Below, one piece after another: positions 53,868 through 61,831 of a stretch of 64,000 nt of DNA. A program made the translations under genes and the position numbers. Each line of letters begins with the position of its first letter. Position 1 is the stretch's first letter. Under the pieces are notes generated by a model. It worked only from the letters and a program-made list of their open reading frames with translations, searched no databases and was not told the DNA's origin. Origin of the DNA: Paenibacillus ihumii (GTDB lineage: Bacteria > Bacillota > Bacilli > Paenibacillales > Paenibacillaceae); the NCBI RefSeq assembly GCF_001403875.1, contig NZ_LN884297.1, positions 124,001 to 188,000 on the forward strand, written 5' to 3'.

Positions 53868-54093
53868 TTATCCACAAATCCACCTTTGATCAACAATCAA
53901 AAACGGCCTCTCAGGCCGTTTTTTCCCTTTAAAAACACTGTTTTTCACAAATTCATGCAGATTATCCACTGAACTGTCCACATTATCCACAGTTTTCAGA
54001 AAAAACTTATCCTTTTTCTCATAAAATGATCAATCTCTTGGTACGCAAGCTTTCATTCTTTTTTCATTAAGTTAGTCTACAATCTGTGGATAA
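53868..54093. promoter_or_regulatory. Cluster of DnaA boxes
   Basis: Three exact or near-exact boxes lie on the plus strand, TTATCCACA at 53868-53876 and 53983-53991 and TTATCCACT at 53962-53970 (exactly 21 bases before the third). One is reversed, TGTGGATAA at 54085-54093. The terminator of the ABC-F gene (53902-53924) lies within the cluster. No dnaA or dnaN gene is near, so this is not oriC itself. Confidence 0.75.
53900..53924. terminator. Terminator of the ABC-F gene
   Basis: AACGGCCT (53902-53909) and AGGCCGTT (53913-53920) with a three-base loop, followed by TTTT. Confidence 0.85.
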
Positions 54094-54526
54094 CTTTGTC
54101 CACATCTTGACAGACAAACATATTTTATAGTAGCGGCAGAGTTCTTTCCCCTAGTTCTTGCTTCCCTAATTTACTGGGTCACTTTCCTCTTACGCCGCTT
54201 AGATGCCTGTAATCATTTCTTAGAATCCTATAGCTGGGAAATAGCCGGGTTGCCTGTAAACTTTGCCCCCTACACTCCTGCATCACTCCCTCCCTGCAGC
54301 GAGCATAATTACCTTATCACCTATTACTTAATAACCAAATTATGTTTCATAGAACATTAGAAGAAATAGACACCCCCGTCTATAAGCCTATTGCTAGAAA
54401 TAGTGGCAATTATTATCATCTTTATAGATTTTTTAGTCCCTGTAAGCGAACAACCGGAATTTAATTAAAGAGAGACTATATTATTTTGGAGCATGATGCA
54501 TTGTAATCATGAAAGGAGAAAATCAT
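54094..54526. other. Long gene-free leader before the lipoprotein gene
   Basis: No gene was seen. TTGC/GCAA flanks a short stem near 54391-54410, but no convincing promoter or riboswitch was recognised. Together with the DnaA boxes it makes a gene-free span of about 700 bases. Confidence 0.4.
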
Positions 54527-55411
54527 ATGAAAACCGTAAAAACTGCTTCACTCTTCCTTCTAAGCCTTAGTTTGATTTATTTGGGGGGATGCCAGGGCGG
54601 CGGCTCTGGACAAGCCTCCTCCTCAGGCCAGACGCCGGCCTTCCAAGAATCCTCCCTTCCTGGCGGCGGCATCGCTTTCCCGCATAATGAACGAATCCAT
54701 CTCTCGACCGACCAAAAATGGGTGGCCAGCGAAGGACATTTGTCGGACCTGATCCGCCTGCAATGGACAGCGGATCGCGCCAAGCCGGCCATATCCTGGG
54801 CAGATGAGAAAGGAGTAGATAAAACAGCAATCGTGTCCCATGACAAAGCGAACAATCCGGAGCAGCGTGATCATAAGCATATCTCCATCGAAACGACGAT
54901 GTCCCCTGACGGCAAATACAAAGATCAGCTGTTTACCCGTTTAGAAATTCCTTATGATACCGATGTGTCCGAAATTCGCACCCATTCCTCCAACTTTAAT
55001 GTCATGGATGGAATTTTACGAATCGCTGCCGGAGGGAACCGGGATTTGCAATTTGCTAAGACGGGCAAAGACAATGCTACCACTCCGCTTTGGAGTCTCC
55101 GAGCTAACGGCTCTGAGCTTAAAGGCAATAACGCCGGAGGCGACTTCAGCCTGGTACGCTTCTCAGACGATGGCGAAGCGATCGACAGCTCCCTGTTCGT
55201 GAAGCGGAGCGACGGAAATATCGGCGTCGGTACCAATGACCCGCAGAGCAAGCTGGATGTGAACGGAAACGGCATAACGATTCGCGAGCCGAAAACCCCC
55301 GCTTCCTCCAAAGCTCCCGGCAATAAGGGAGACATCGCTTGGGACGAGAATTACATTTACGTTTGTGTTGCCAAAGATACATGGAAACGGATGGAGCTGT
55401 CCTCCTGGTAA
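54527..55411 (+). CDS. Lipoprotein with a phage-fibre-like C-terminal domain
   Basis: A 294-residue protein. GAAAGGAGAAAA precedes ATG 54527. The signal ends in YLGGC (lipobox), followed by a Gly/Ser linker. The central part (FTRLEIPYDTDVSEIRTHSSNFNVMDGILRI) is beta-rich. The last ~75 residues (GNIGVGTNDPQSKLDVNG, GDIAWDENYIYVCVAKDTWKRMELSSW) closely resemble the ends of phage tail fibres and fibre-like adhesins. So a phage-type fibre end seems to be tethered to the cell membrane outside. Function unknown. Single gene before a terminator. Confidence 0.6.
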   Translation: MKTVKTASLFLLSLSLIYLGGCQGGGSGQASSSGQTPAFQESSLPGGGIAFPHNERIHLSTDQKWVASEGHLSDLIRLQWTADRAKPAISWADEKGVDKTAIVSHDKANNPEQRDHKHISIETTMSPDGKYKDQLFTRLEIPYDTDVSEIRTHSSNFNVMDGILRIAAGGNRDLQFAKTGKDNATTPLWSLRANGSELKGNNAGGDFSLVRFSDDGEAIDSSLFVKRSDGNIGVGTNDPQSKLDVNGNGITIREPKTPASSKAPGNKGDIAWDENYIYVCVAKDTWKRMELSSW

Positions 55412-55456
55412 TGGCTGCCCGCTGGATCTGGCAGCCTGCCGCCTACACGAAGCAGA

Positions 55457-55507
55457 AAGAACCTTGGCCGCAGAGGCACGCCGCCCTGCGCCAGGGTTCT
55501 TCTTTTC
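55457..55507 (+). terminator. Terminator after the lipoprotein gene
   Basis: AGAACC-TGGC (from 55459) pairs with GCCA-GGTTCT (55490-55500), followed by TCTTTTCT. The loop is about 20 bases. Confidence 0.7.
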
Positions 55508-55585
55508 TCCGCAAGCAAGCTTGAAGTCGAACGGTTCAACCGATAAAATATATTGTCATACAGGGCCAAAGAAAGGAGCTGCACC

Positions 55586-56509
55586 ATGACCCGAAAAGTA
55601 GTCAGCAACATTTCCGAGCTTGTCGGGGATACGCCAGCCGTGAAGCTGAGCCGTCTTGTCAGCCCGCAGGATGCTGAGGTTTACGTAAAGCTGGAGTATT
55701 TCAACCCTAGCGGCAGCGTGAAGGACCGCGCGGCCTCCCATATGATCCGCGAAGCGGAAAAGGCCGGCAAGCTGAAGCCAGGTGCAACCATCATTGAGCC
55801 GACCAGCGGCAACACCGGCATCGGGCTGGCCATGAACGCCGCAGCCAAAGGATACAAGACCATTCTGGTCATGCCGGATAACATGACCAAGGAGCGCATT
55901 AATATTTTGAAGGCTTACGGTGCGCAGGTGGTGCTTACGCCAGCAGCCAAGCGGATGCCCGGGGCGATCGAGAAAGCGAAGCAGCTCCTTGCCGAAATTC
56001 CAGGCAGCTTCATGCCGCAGCAATTCCAGAACGAAGCCAATCCAGACATTCATCGCCTGACGACCGGTCCCGAAATCGTTCAGCAAATGGACGGCAGACT
56101 GGATGTTTTCGTCGCCACCTCCGGAACCGGCGGGACGATTACAGGTACGGGCGAATATTTGCGCAGGCATATTCCCGGAATTCAGATCGCCGTCGTCGAG
56201 CCGAAGGGATCACCGGTACTGTCCGGGGGAGAGCCGGGCCCGCACAAGCTCGTCGGCACCAGCCCGGGCTTTATCCCGCCTATTCTCAATACCGGCGTCT
56301 ATGACGAAATCGTTCAGGTATCCGACGACGATGCGCTGGAGACGACCCGCCGCCTGGCCGCCCTGGAGGGCATTCTAGTCGGGCCGTCCGCGGGAGCCTC
56401 AGTCTGGACGGCGCTTCAATTCGCCCGCAGACTGGGAGCCGGCAAGCGCATTCTGTGCATTGCCCCGGATACGGGGGAACGATATTTAAGCATGGACATT
56501 TTCGCTTAA
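55586..56509 (+). CDS. cysK: Cysteine synthase (O-acetylserine sulfhydrylase family)
   Basis: A 307-residue PLP enzyme joining sulfide to O-acetylserine. ATG 55586 is chosen with AAAGGAGC upstream; a longer frame from 55553 lacks a site. Lys46 in NPSGSVKDRAA binds PLP, TSGNTGIGLAM binds substrate carboxylate, and SGTGGTITGTGEYL holds the phosphate. Paralogues such as YtkP or CysM share these motifs, so the symbol is by family. It is followed closely by a rhodanese gene, in line with sulfur metabolism. Confidence 0.88.
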   Translation: MTRKVVSNISELVGDTPAVKLSRLVSPQDAEVYVKLEYFNPSGSVKDRAASHMIREAEKAGKLKPGATIIEPTSGNTGIGLAMNAAAKGYKTILVMPDNMTKERINILKAYGAQVVLTPAAKRMPGAIEKAKQLLAEIPGSFMPQQFQNEANPDIHRLTTGPEIVQQMDGRLDVFVATSGTGGTITGTGEYLRRHIPGIQIAVVEPKGSPVLSGGEPGPHKLVGTSPGFIPPILNTGVYDEIVQVSDDDALETTRRLAALEGILVGPSAGASVWTALQFARRLGAGKRILCIAPDTGERYLSMDIFA

Positions 56510-56553
56510 AGCGTTACAATAAACCAAGTACATTAGAAATGAGGTGCCCGGCT

Positions 56554-56931
56554 ATGAGCGAAATCATTCAGGGAGTATCCCATATCGACACGAAAGAGTT
56601 AAAGGACATTTTACAGGACTCCGGAAACCGGACCATCATCATCGACGTCAGGGAGCCGGAAGAATACATGCAGGCCCACATCCCGGGCATCCCGCTTATT
56701 CCTATGGGGGAAATTATCAGCTATATGGACGACTTGGATCCGGACCGGGAGTACGTGTTCGTATGCCGGAGCGGGCAGCGGAGCTTCAACGTAGCCAGCT
56801 ACTTCCAGCAGCGCGGATTCAGCTCGGTACATAACTATGCCGGCGGCATGCTGGGCTGGGACGGGGAAATTGCTACAGGCCTGGAGAATGTCATCGAGCA
56901 TCCCCTGGATCCGAAGAAGCTGGAAAGATAA
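56554..56931 (+). CDS. Rhodanese-domain sulfurtransferase
   Basis: A 125-residue single-domain rhodanese. ATG 56554 follows ATGAGGTGCCC. IDVREPEEYMQAHIPGIPLIPMGE is the family's first motif and the active-site loop is CRSGQRS with Cys71 as sulfur carrier. It lies 44 bases after the cysteine synthase gene, so the two probably form an operon for handling persulfide sulfur. Confidence 0.88.
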   Translation: MSEIIQGVSHIDTKELKDILQDSGNRTIIIDVREPEEYMQAHIPGIPLIPMGEIISYMDDLDPDREYVFVCRSGQRSFNVASYFQQRGFSSVHNYAGGMLGWDGEIATGLENVIEHPLDPKKLER

Positions 56932-56960
56932 TATCCTGCCCGGCAAAAATACCGCCAAAA

Positions 56961-57025
56961 AAATCTCTCCTTACAATCGCAGGCATTTGCCGATGCCCTG
57001 TGATCATAAGGAGAGATTTTATTAT
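56961..57025. terminator. Bidirectional terminator between rhodanese and GH43 genes
   Basis: AAATCTCTCCTTA (56961-56973) pairs with TAAGGAGAGATTT (57007-57019), with a second stem inside. T runs on both strands let it end the plus-strand sulfur operon and the minus-strand xylan operon. Confidence 0.85.
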
Positions 57026-57078
57026 TGTAAAAGGTGATAAAATAGCTGCTTTGACAATACGCCAATAAGAATTATTCT

Positions 57079-58614
57079 TTATTCCGCCTGATAGCTGAAA
57101 TAGTCAAAATACGCCGGCGTCTCGGAATTCCGGCCGTTTCCGGTCGCATACATGCCGAGCAGCGCTCCGGTAAATCCGCCGTTCTCCTCCGGGGATAATG
57201 CGCGGGCTGGCGCGAATCCTGCTTCATGCCACGTCTTCCCGTTCAAGGAGTAAAGAAGCGCATACTCTCTTTCCTTGGCGGCGACGCGAAGCAGCATCCG
57301 CTCCGCACGAATCGGCTCCTCCGCCAGCACGATCGTCAGCCCCTGATCCGTCATGGCCGCAGTCAGAACCGAAGCCCCTTCCTTCCGGCGGATCCCGAGC
57401 GTCAAATGTCCCCGCTCGTTCAGCCTGACGGCAATGCCCGCCTCTTCACCCTCGTTCTGTGGAGCGAAATGAAGCTCGGTCGTAACGGTGACTTCCCGGT
57501 GCTGCTGGCGGACGCCGAGGAACAAGGCAGGCCCTGCATCCCGCAGCGTAAGGCTGTTTCCCTGCAGCGCTGCATATCCCGGCCTTGCTCCCAGCAGCGC
57601 CTGCTCATCCTGCGGGGACAGCAGGAACGTCCAGCGATGGTCCAACCGCGCCTCCGCGAAATCGTCCCGCCAATTCGGCTCGGAAGCCGAGGCTTCCAGC
57701 GGGATGAACGCCCCTTCCGCCGCCATCTCCAGCCGAAGCGTTCCTTCATTGTTGTCCACCACCGGCCAGCCCTCCTCCGTCCACCGTACAGGGGCCAGGA
57801 AGGTCTCCCGGCCAAGCACGCTGTACTGCCCGTCTACGGGACGGACGCCGAGGAACATGGCCCACCATCTTCCCTCCGCATCCTCGACCAGATCCGCGTG
57901 GCCGACGTTTTGAATCGGATCGTCAGGCAGGCGGTTATGGGTCAGCATCGGATGCGGCATCATTTCGAACGGGCCGTAGGGCGTATCCCCCCGGTAAACC
58001 AGCACGCGATGATCCCGCCCTGTGCCTCCGCAGGCGCAGGTCAAATAATATCGGCCGCCGATTTTGTACAAATGTGGACCTTCCGTCCATACCCCTCCGT
58101 CGCCCCGGGCCACGACTACAGGCTCGCTCAGCGCCTCTCCCGTCTTAATATCGATTTCATACTGAATAATGTGCGATTCCTTGTCCGCCCCCATTTGCGC
58201 TGTCACGTACACCTTGCCGTCGTCGTCAAACATCAGCGACGGGTCGATGTTCCCGTAAGGAATCCGGATCGGATCGCCCCATGGCCCGGCCGGATGGGAG
58301 GCCGTCATATAGAAATTGCCGATGCCCATCACATCCGTTGTAATGATATAGAAGACGCCCTCATGATGCCTTAAGGTCGGTGCATAAATGCCCTCCGAGC
58401 TCCTGCGCCCCGACAGATCGATTTGGCTCGCCCGCGTCAGCGCATGTCCGATCTGCTGCCAATGAATCAGATCCTTGCTGTGAAAAACCGGCAAACCAGG
58501 AACATATTCAAAAGAGCTCGTCGCCATATAATAATCGGCGCCTACCCTGGTCACGCTGGGATCGGGATAGAAGCCCGGCAATACCGGGTTGCGGTAGCTA
58601 CGCTTCGTATTCAT
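57079..58614 (-). CDS. GH43 beta-xylosidase/arabinofuranosidase
   Basis: A 511-residue cytoplasmic enzyme (no signal). The five-bladed GH43 propeller occupies about 1-310: Asp18 in FYPDPS (general base), Asp124 in IDPSLMF, and Glu178 in TEGPHLY (general acid) are in place. The C-terminal ~190 residues form the beta-sandwich typical of GH43_12-like xylosidases. Last gene of the xylan operon, releasing xylose (or arabinose) from oligosaccharides cut by the GH10 enzyme. Confidence 0.9.
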   Translation of the reverse strand: MNTKRSYRNPVLPGFYPDPSVTRVGADYYMATSSFEYVPGLPVFHSKDLIHWQQIGHALTRASQIDLSGRRSSEGIYAPTLRHHEGVFYIITTDVMGIGNFYMTASHPAGPWGDPIRIPYGNIDPSLMFDDDGKVYVTAQMGADKESHIIQYEIDIKTGEALSEPVVVARGDGGVWTEGPHLYKIGGRYYLTCACGGTGRDHRVLVYRGDTPYGPFEMMPHPMLTHNRLPDDPIQNVGHADLVEDAEGRWWAMFLGVRPVDGQYSVLGRETFLAPVRWTEEGWPVVDNNEGTLRLEMAAEGAFIPLEASASEPNWRDDFAEARLDHRWTFLLSPQDEQALLGARPGYAALQGNSLTLRDAGPALFLGVRQQHREVTVTTELHFAPQNEGEEAGIAVRLNERGHLTLGIRRKEGASVLTAAMTDQGLTIVLAEEPIRAERMLLRVAAKEREYALLYSLNGKTWHEAGFAPARALSPEENGGFTGALLGMYATGNGRNSETPAYFDYFSYQAE

Positions 58615-58711
58615 TCCGCTGCTCCTCTCGGCTTATTAACTACATTGCATAACTTCATAATTCGTTCGGCCGCAAGGCTAATAGCGGCCCAAAAATAGCC
58701 GCCCAATCCGC

Positions 58712-58744
58712 ACACGAGACCAGGGATTGCGCTCCCTGATCTCT
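58712..58744 (-). other. Imperfect hairpin between GH10 and GH43 genes
   Basis: CAGGGA/TCCCTG with flanking AGA/TCT forms a stem with a six-base loop and no T run. It may stabilise or process the polycistronic mRNA. Confidence 0.35.
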
Positions 58745-58761
58745 CTGCAGCCTGTTATTTC

Positions 58762-59784
58762 TCATTTCTGGGATTTTGCAGCCTCTGCCACGCGGTAATA
58801 GGCCGGCTTCGGCTGATGTTGGCCATCGAACAGGAACGGCCAATTTTTGCGCCCGCGCACCGGGAAATCATCCAGCCATGTATAATCATCCGCCGCTCCC
58901 CAGAAGGTGACCGCGCTGATAACGTCCTTGTACTCTTTGAGCAGCCTGAACATTTGCTCGTAGCGCTGCGCCTGGAGTTCGATGAGCTTGGCCGGGGCTT
59001 CCTTCAGATCCGTGCGCTTGTCATCGAAGGCGAACATCGACACATCCAGCTCGGTCAACTGCAGCTGCAGTCCCAATGAAGCATACTTCTCGATCGCTGC
59101 GCGAATTTCCTCCAGCGAGGGATCATACAAATTCCAATGTGCCTGCAGGCCGATGCCATGGATCGGTACGCCCTGCTCCAGCAGAAGCTGCACGAGCCGG
59201 TAGATCTTTTCCCTTTTCAGCGGATTCGATTCATTATAGTCATTGTAAAACAACTGGGCTTTCGGATCCGCCTCGTGCGCGAGCTCGAACGCTTTGGCGA
59301 TAAAATCCATCCCGGCAATTTCCGTCCACTTCGATTCCCTGAGCATCTGCTTCCTGTCATCGGCAATTACTTCGTTCACGACATCCCAGGCATAGATATG
59401 CTCTTTATAGCGCCCGACTACCGTTTGAATATGCTCCTTCATCCGCGCGTACAGCGTCTCTTTGCCAACCAAGCCCCCGTCGCGGTTCTCGAACAGCCAA
59501 TCCGTCGTCTGGTTATGCCAGACCAGCGTATGGCCTCGGACCTGCATACCGTGACGCTTGGCGAAATCCACGATTGCGTCCGCATCCTCGAAGGTGAATC
59601 TGCCCTCCTCCGGCTGCAGGCTGGCAAATTTCATTTCATTCTCGGCGGTAATGCTGTTGAAATGATAGGCCAGCAGCTCCTCCTGGGATTGGATCGTCCG
59701 CGGATTCACGGCCGCTCCAATCTGAAAGCAATCCGCGAAGAGCTCCTTCAGCTTCGGTTCATGTCTTGCAATAGCCCTGCTCAT
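58762..59784 (-). CDS. Intracellular GH10 endo-beta-1,4-xylanase
   Basis: A 340-residue GH10 TIM barrel without signal peptide or carbohydrate-binding module. WDVVNE (133-138) gives the acid/base Glu138 and LTELDVS (243-249) the nucleophile Glu245. As a cytoplasmic enzyme it should cut imported (glucurono)xylo-oligosaccharides rather than polymeric xylan. Its ATG at 59784 overlaps the stop of the permease gene (TAATG). Confidence 0.93.
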   Translation of the reverse strand: MSRAIARHEPKLKELFADCFQIGAAVNPRTIQSQEELLAYHFNSITAENEMKFASLQPEEGRFTFEDADAIVDFAKRHGMQVRGHTLVWHNQTTDWLFENRDGGLVGKETLYARMKEHIQTVVGRYKEHIYAWDVVNEVIADDRKQMLRESKWTEIAGMDFIAKAFELAHEADPKAQLFYNDYNESNPLKREKIYRLVQLLLEQGVPIHGIGLQAHWNLYDPSLEEIRAAIEKYASLGLQLQLTELDVSMFAFDDKRTDLKEAPAKLIELQAQRYEQMFRLLKEYKDVISAVTFWGAADDYTWLDDFPVRGRKNWPFLFDGQHQPKPAYYRVAEAAKSQK

Positions 59785-60722
59785 TAGCCCTTAACCCCTC
59801 CTAGCGTCATTCCCTGCACGAAGTATTTTTGCAGGAACGGGTAGACCATGATAATAGGCACGCTCGCCACGATTGTCATCGTTGCGCGAATCGACGTCGG
59901 CGTGACGCGGTTAATGGAAGCTTCCGAACCGGAGAACATGCTCGCATAGTCGTTGCCGCTGTTCATGGATGCATTTGAGTTCTGCAGTATTTTCATCAGC
60001 TCATATTGAAGGGTGCTCAGATTCACATTCGACGAATTGTACAGAAATACGTCAAACCAGGAGTTCCACTGCGCTACGGCAGAGAACAAAGAGACGGTAG
60101 CGATAACCGGCAAGCAGAGCGGCAGAACCACCCGGAGAAACGTCGTGAACTCGCCGGCGCCGTCAATGCGGGCTGACTCCAGTATGCCTTCCGGCAGCTT
60201 CTCGATGAACGACCGGATAATGATGACGTTGAACACCCCGATCAAGCCCGGAATGATATACACCCAGAAGCTGTTCATCAGGCCGAGCTCGCGGACGAGC
60301 AAGAAGTTGGGAATCAGCCCCCCGCTGAAATACATCGTCAAAATAAAGGCGATTGAAATAAACTTGCGCAGCACGTATTCCGGGCGGGCGATCGTATAGG
60401 CGACCATCGTGCAGCAGAAGACGGACAGCACCGTGCCGATGACGGTGCGCAGCGCCGAAATCAGTGTCGCATGAAAGATCGTCGCCTCCTCAAATACGTA
60501 TTTATAGTTCTCCCACGTAAACTCCCGCGGCCATAAATAAATGCCGCCTTTGAGGGAATCATTGGCTGTATTCAGCGACACAGCAAGCGTGTTGGCGAAC
60601 GGATACAGCGTAACGATGACAAGACAAATCATGAAGATGATATTGAAGAAATCGAATATCCGGTCCGATGGCGATTTGAACCGGGCATACATCTTCGGCG
60701 CTTTAGATAGCGACTTAGCCAT
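59784..60722 (-). CDS. Sugar ABC transporter permease (LplC/YtcP-like)
   Basis: A 312-residue permease with six helices. The loop ESARIDGAGEFTTFLRVVLPLCLPVIAT is the EAA motif contacting a shared ATPase, which is not encoded here. NTANDSLKGGIYLWPREFTWENYKYVF at the first periplasmic-side loop is characteristic of the LplC/YtcP group, which imports oligosaccharides. It is coupled to the xylanase gene downstream. Confidence 0.93.
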   Translation of the reverse strand: MAKSLSKAPKMYARFKSPSDRIFDFFNIIFMICLVIVTLYPFANTLAVSLNTANDSLKGGIYLWPREFTWENYKYVFEEATIFHATLISALRTVIGTVLSVFCCTMVAYTIARPEYVLRKFISIAFILTMYFSGGLIPNFLLVRELGLMNSFWVYIIPGLIGVFNVIIIRSFIEKLPEGILESARIDGAGEFTTFLRVVLPLCLPVIATVSLFSAVAQWNSWFDVFLYNSSNVNLSTLQYELMKILQNSNASMNSGNDYASMFSGSEASINRVTPTSIRATMTIVASVPIIMVYPFLQKYFVQGMTLGGVKG

Positions 60723-60748
60723 ATTGAATCCTCCTTCGAAGTACGTCC

Positions 60749-61723
60749 TCAGAACAGCCGGTCCTCGCCGAGTCTCTTCGCGATATGGTTGGCTGTAAAC
60801 AAGAGAATGAAGCTGACCACCGTCTTGAACATCCCCGCCGCGATCGAGAGGGAGAAGTTCCCCATCTGAATCCCGTATTTAAGCACGAAGATATCAAGGT
60901 TCTCGGAGTAATCGACGTTCATGCCGTTTCCGAGCAGATATTGCGGTTCAAAGCCGGTTTCCAGCAGGTTGCCGATATTCATAATGAGCAGTATGACGAC
61001 AACCGACTTAATGCCCGGCAATGTAATATTCCAAATGCGCTGGAACCGTCCTGCCCCGTCGATCTCTGCGGCTTCATACTGCGACGGATCAATACTGGTC
61101 ATCGCCGCCAAATATATAATGGTGTTCCAGCCTACGTTTTTCCAGACCTCAGAAACACCGAGTATTCCCCAGAAATATTTCCCTTCCCCGAGCCATAATA
61201 TCGGCTCTTTGATCAGACCGAGCCACAGCAGCACGTCGTTAATGATGCCGCCGTCCGCAGACAGCGCTGTCGAAATAATGCTGGAGGCGACGACCCATGA
61301 AATAAAGTGCGGCAAATAACTGATCGTTTGCACAACGCGCTTAAAGGCAACCTTGCGAAGCTCATTGAGAAGAATCGCTAAAGTAATCGCTGTAACAAAC
61401 CCCAGAACAAGATTAATAAAGCTCATAGCTAGCGTATTGCGCATGACTCTGACGAAGTGCTCATCCTCGAACAGGAATTTAAAGTGCTTCAGGCCTACCC
61501 AGGCCTGATCGAACATGCCTTTTGCCGGCTTATAATCCTGAAACGCAATGCTCCAGCCCCATAACGGCAAATATTTGAAGACAATCAGCCAGATCAGAAA
61601 GGGCACTGACATAAAGACGAGCGCTCTCTGCTTGCTAAGCTTGTGGAAGAAACCTTTCAAGCCGCCATCGGTATTATCAGCCTTCGGCGTCTCTGCCGGT
61701 CTTAATTGGGTCACATTGTCCAC
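60749..61723 (-). CDS. Sugar ABC transporter permease (LplB/YteP-like)
   Basis: A 324-residue permease. After a polar N-terminus (about 1-35) come six helices beginning VFMSVPFLIWLIVFKYLPLWGWSIAFQDYKP, the signature of LplB/YteP. The EAA loop is YEAAEIDGAGRFQRIWNITLPGIKSVV. GGAGGAGAAG precedes the start at 61723. It forms a heterodimer with the following LplC-like gene. Confidence 0.93.
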   Translation of the reverse strand: MDNVTQLRPAETPKADNTDGGLKGFFHKLSKQRALVFMSVPFLIWLIVFKYLPLWGWSIAFQDYKPAKGMFDQAWVGLKHFKFLFEDEHFVRVMRNTLAMSFINLVLGFVTAITLAILLNELRKVAFKRVVQTISYLPHFISWVVASSIISTALSADGGIINDVLLWLGLIKEPILWLGEGKYFWGILGVSEVWKNVGWNTIIYLAAMTSIDPSQYEAAEIDGAGRFQRIWNITLPGIKSVVVILLIMNIGNLLETGFEPQYLLGNGMNVDYSENLDIFVLKYGIQMGNFSLSIAAGMFKTVVSFILLFTANHIAKRLGEDRLF

Positions 61724-61767
61724 GGTTTCTTCTCCTCCCTATCCAATAATGGGGAATTTAGATAACA

Positions 61768-61811
61768 GAAAGGCCGGAAATCCTCTCATTGTCCAGATCA
61801 GCCGGCCTTTC
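61768..61811 (-). terminator. Attenuator-type hairpin between the binding protein and permease genes
   Basis: On the minus strand GAAAGGCCGG (61811-61802) pairs with CCGGCCTTTC (61777-61768) with a 24-base loop and a weak T run. Partial termination here would give more binding protein than permease, as is common in such operons. Confidence 0.65.
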
Positions 61812-61831
61812 CATTTCAAATTCTCGGTTTA

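Noticed and set aside
54391..54410. TTGC/GCAA hairpin in the lipoprotein leader as a riboswitch
   Set aside because: Only a four-base stem; too weak to support a structured RNA.
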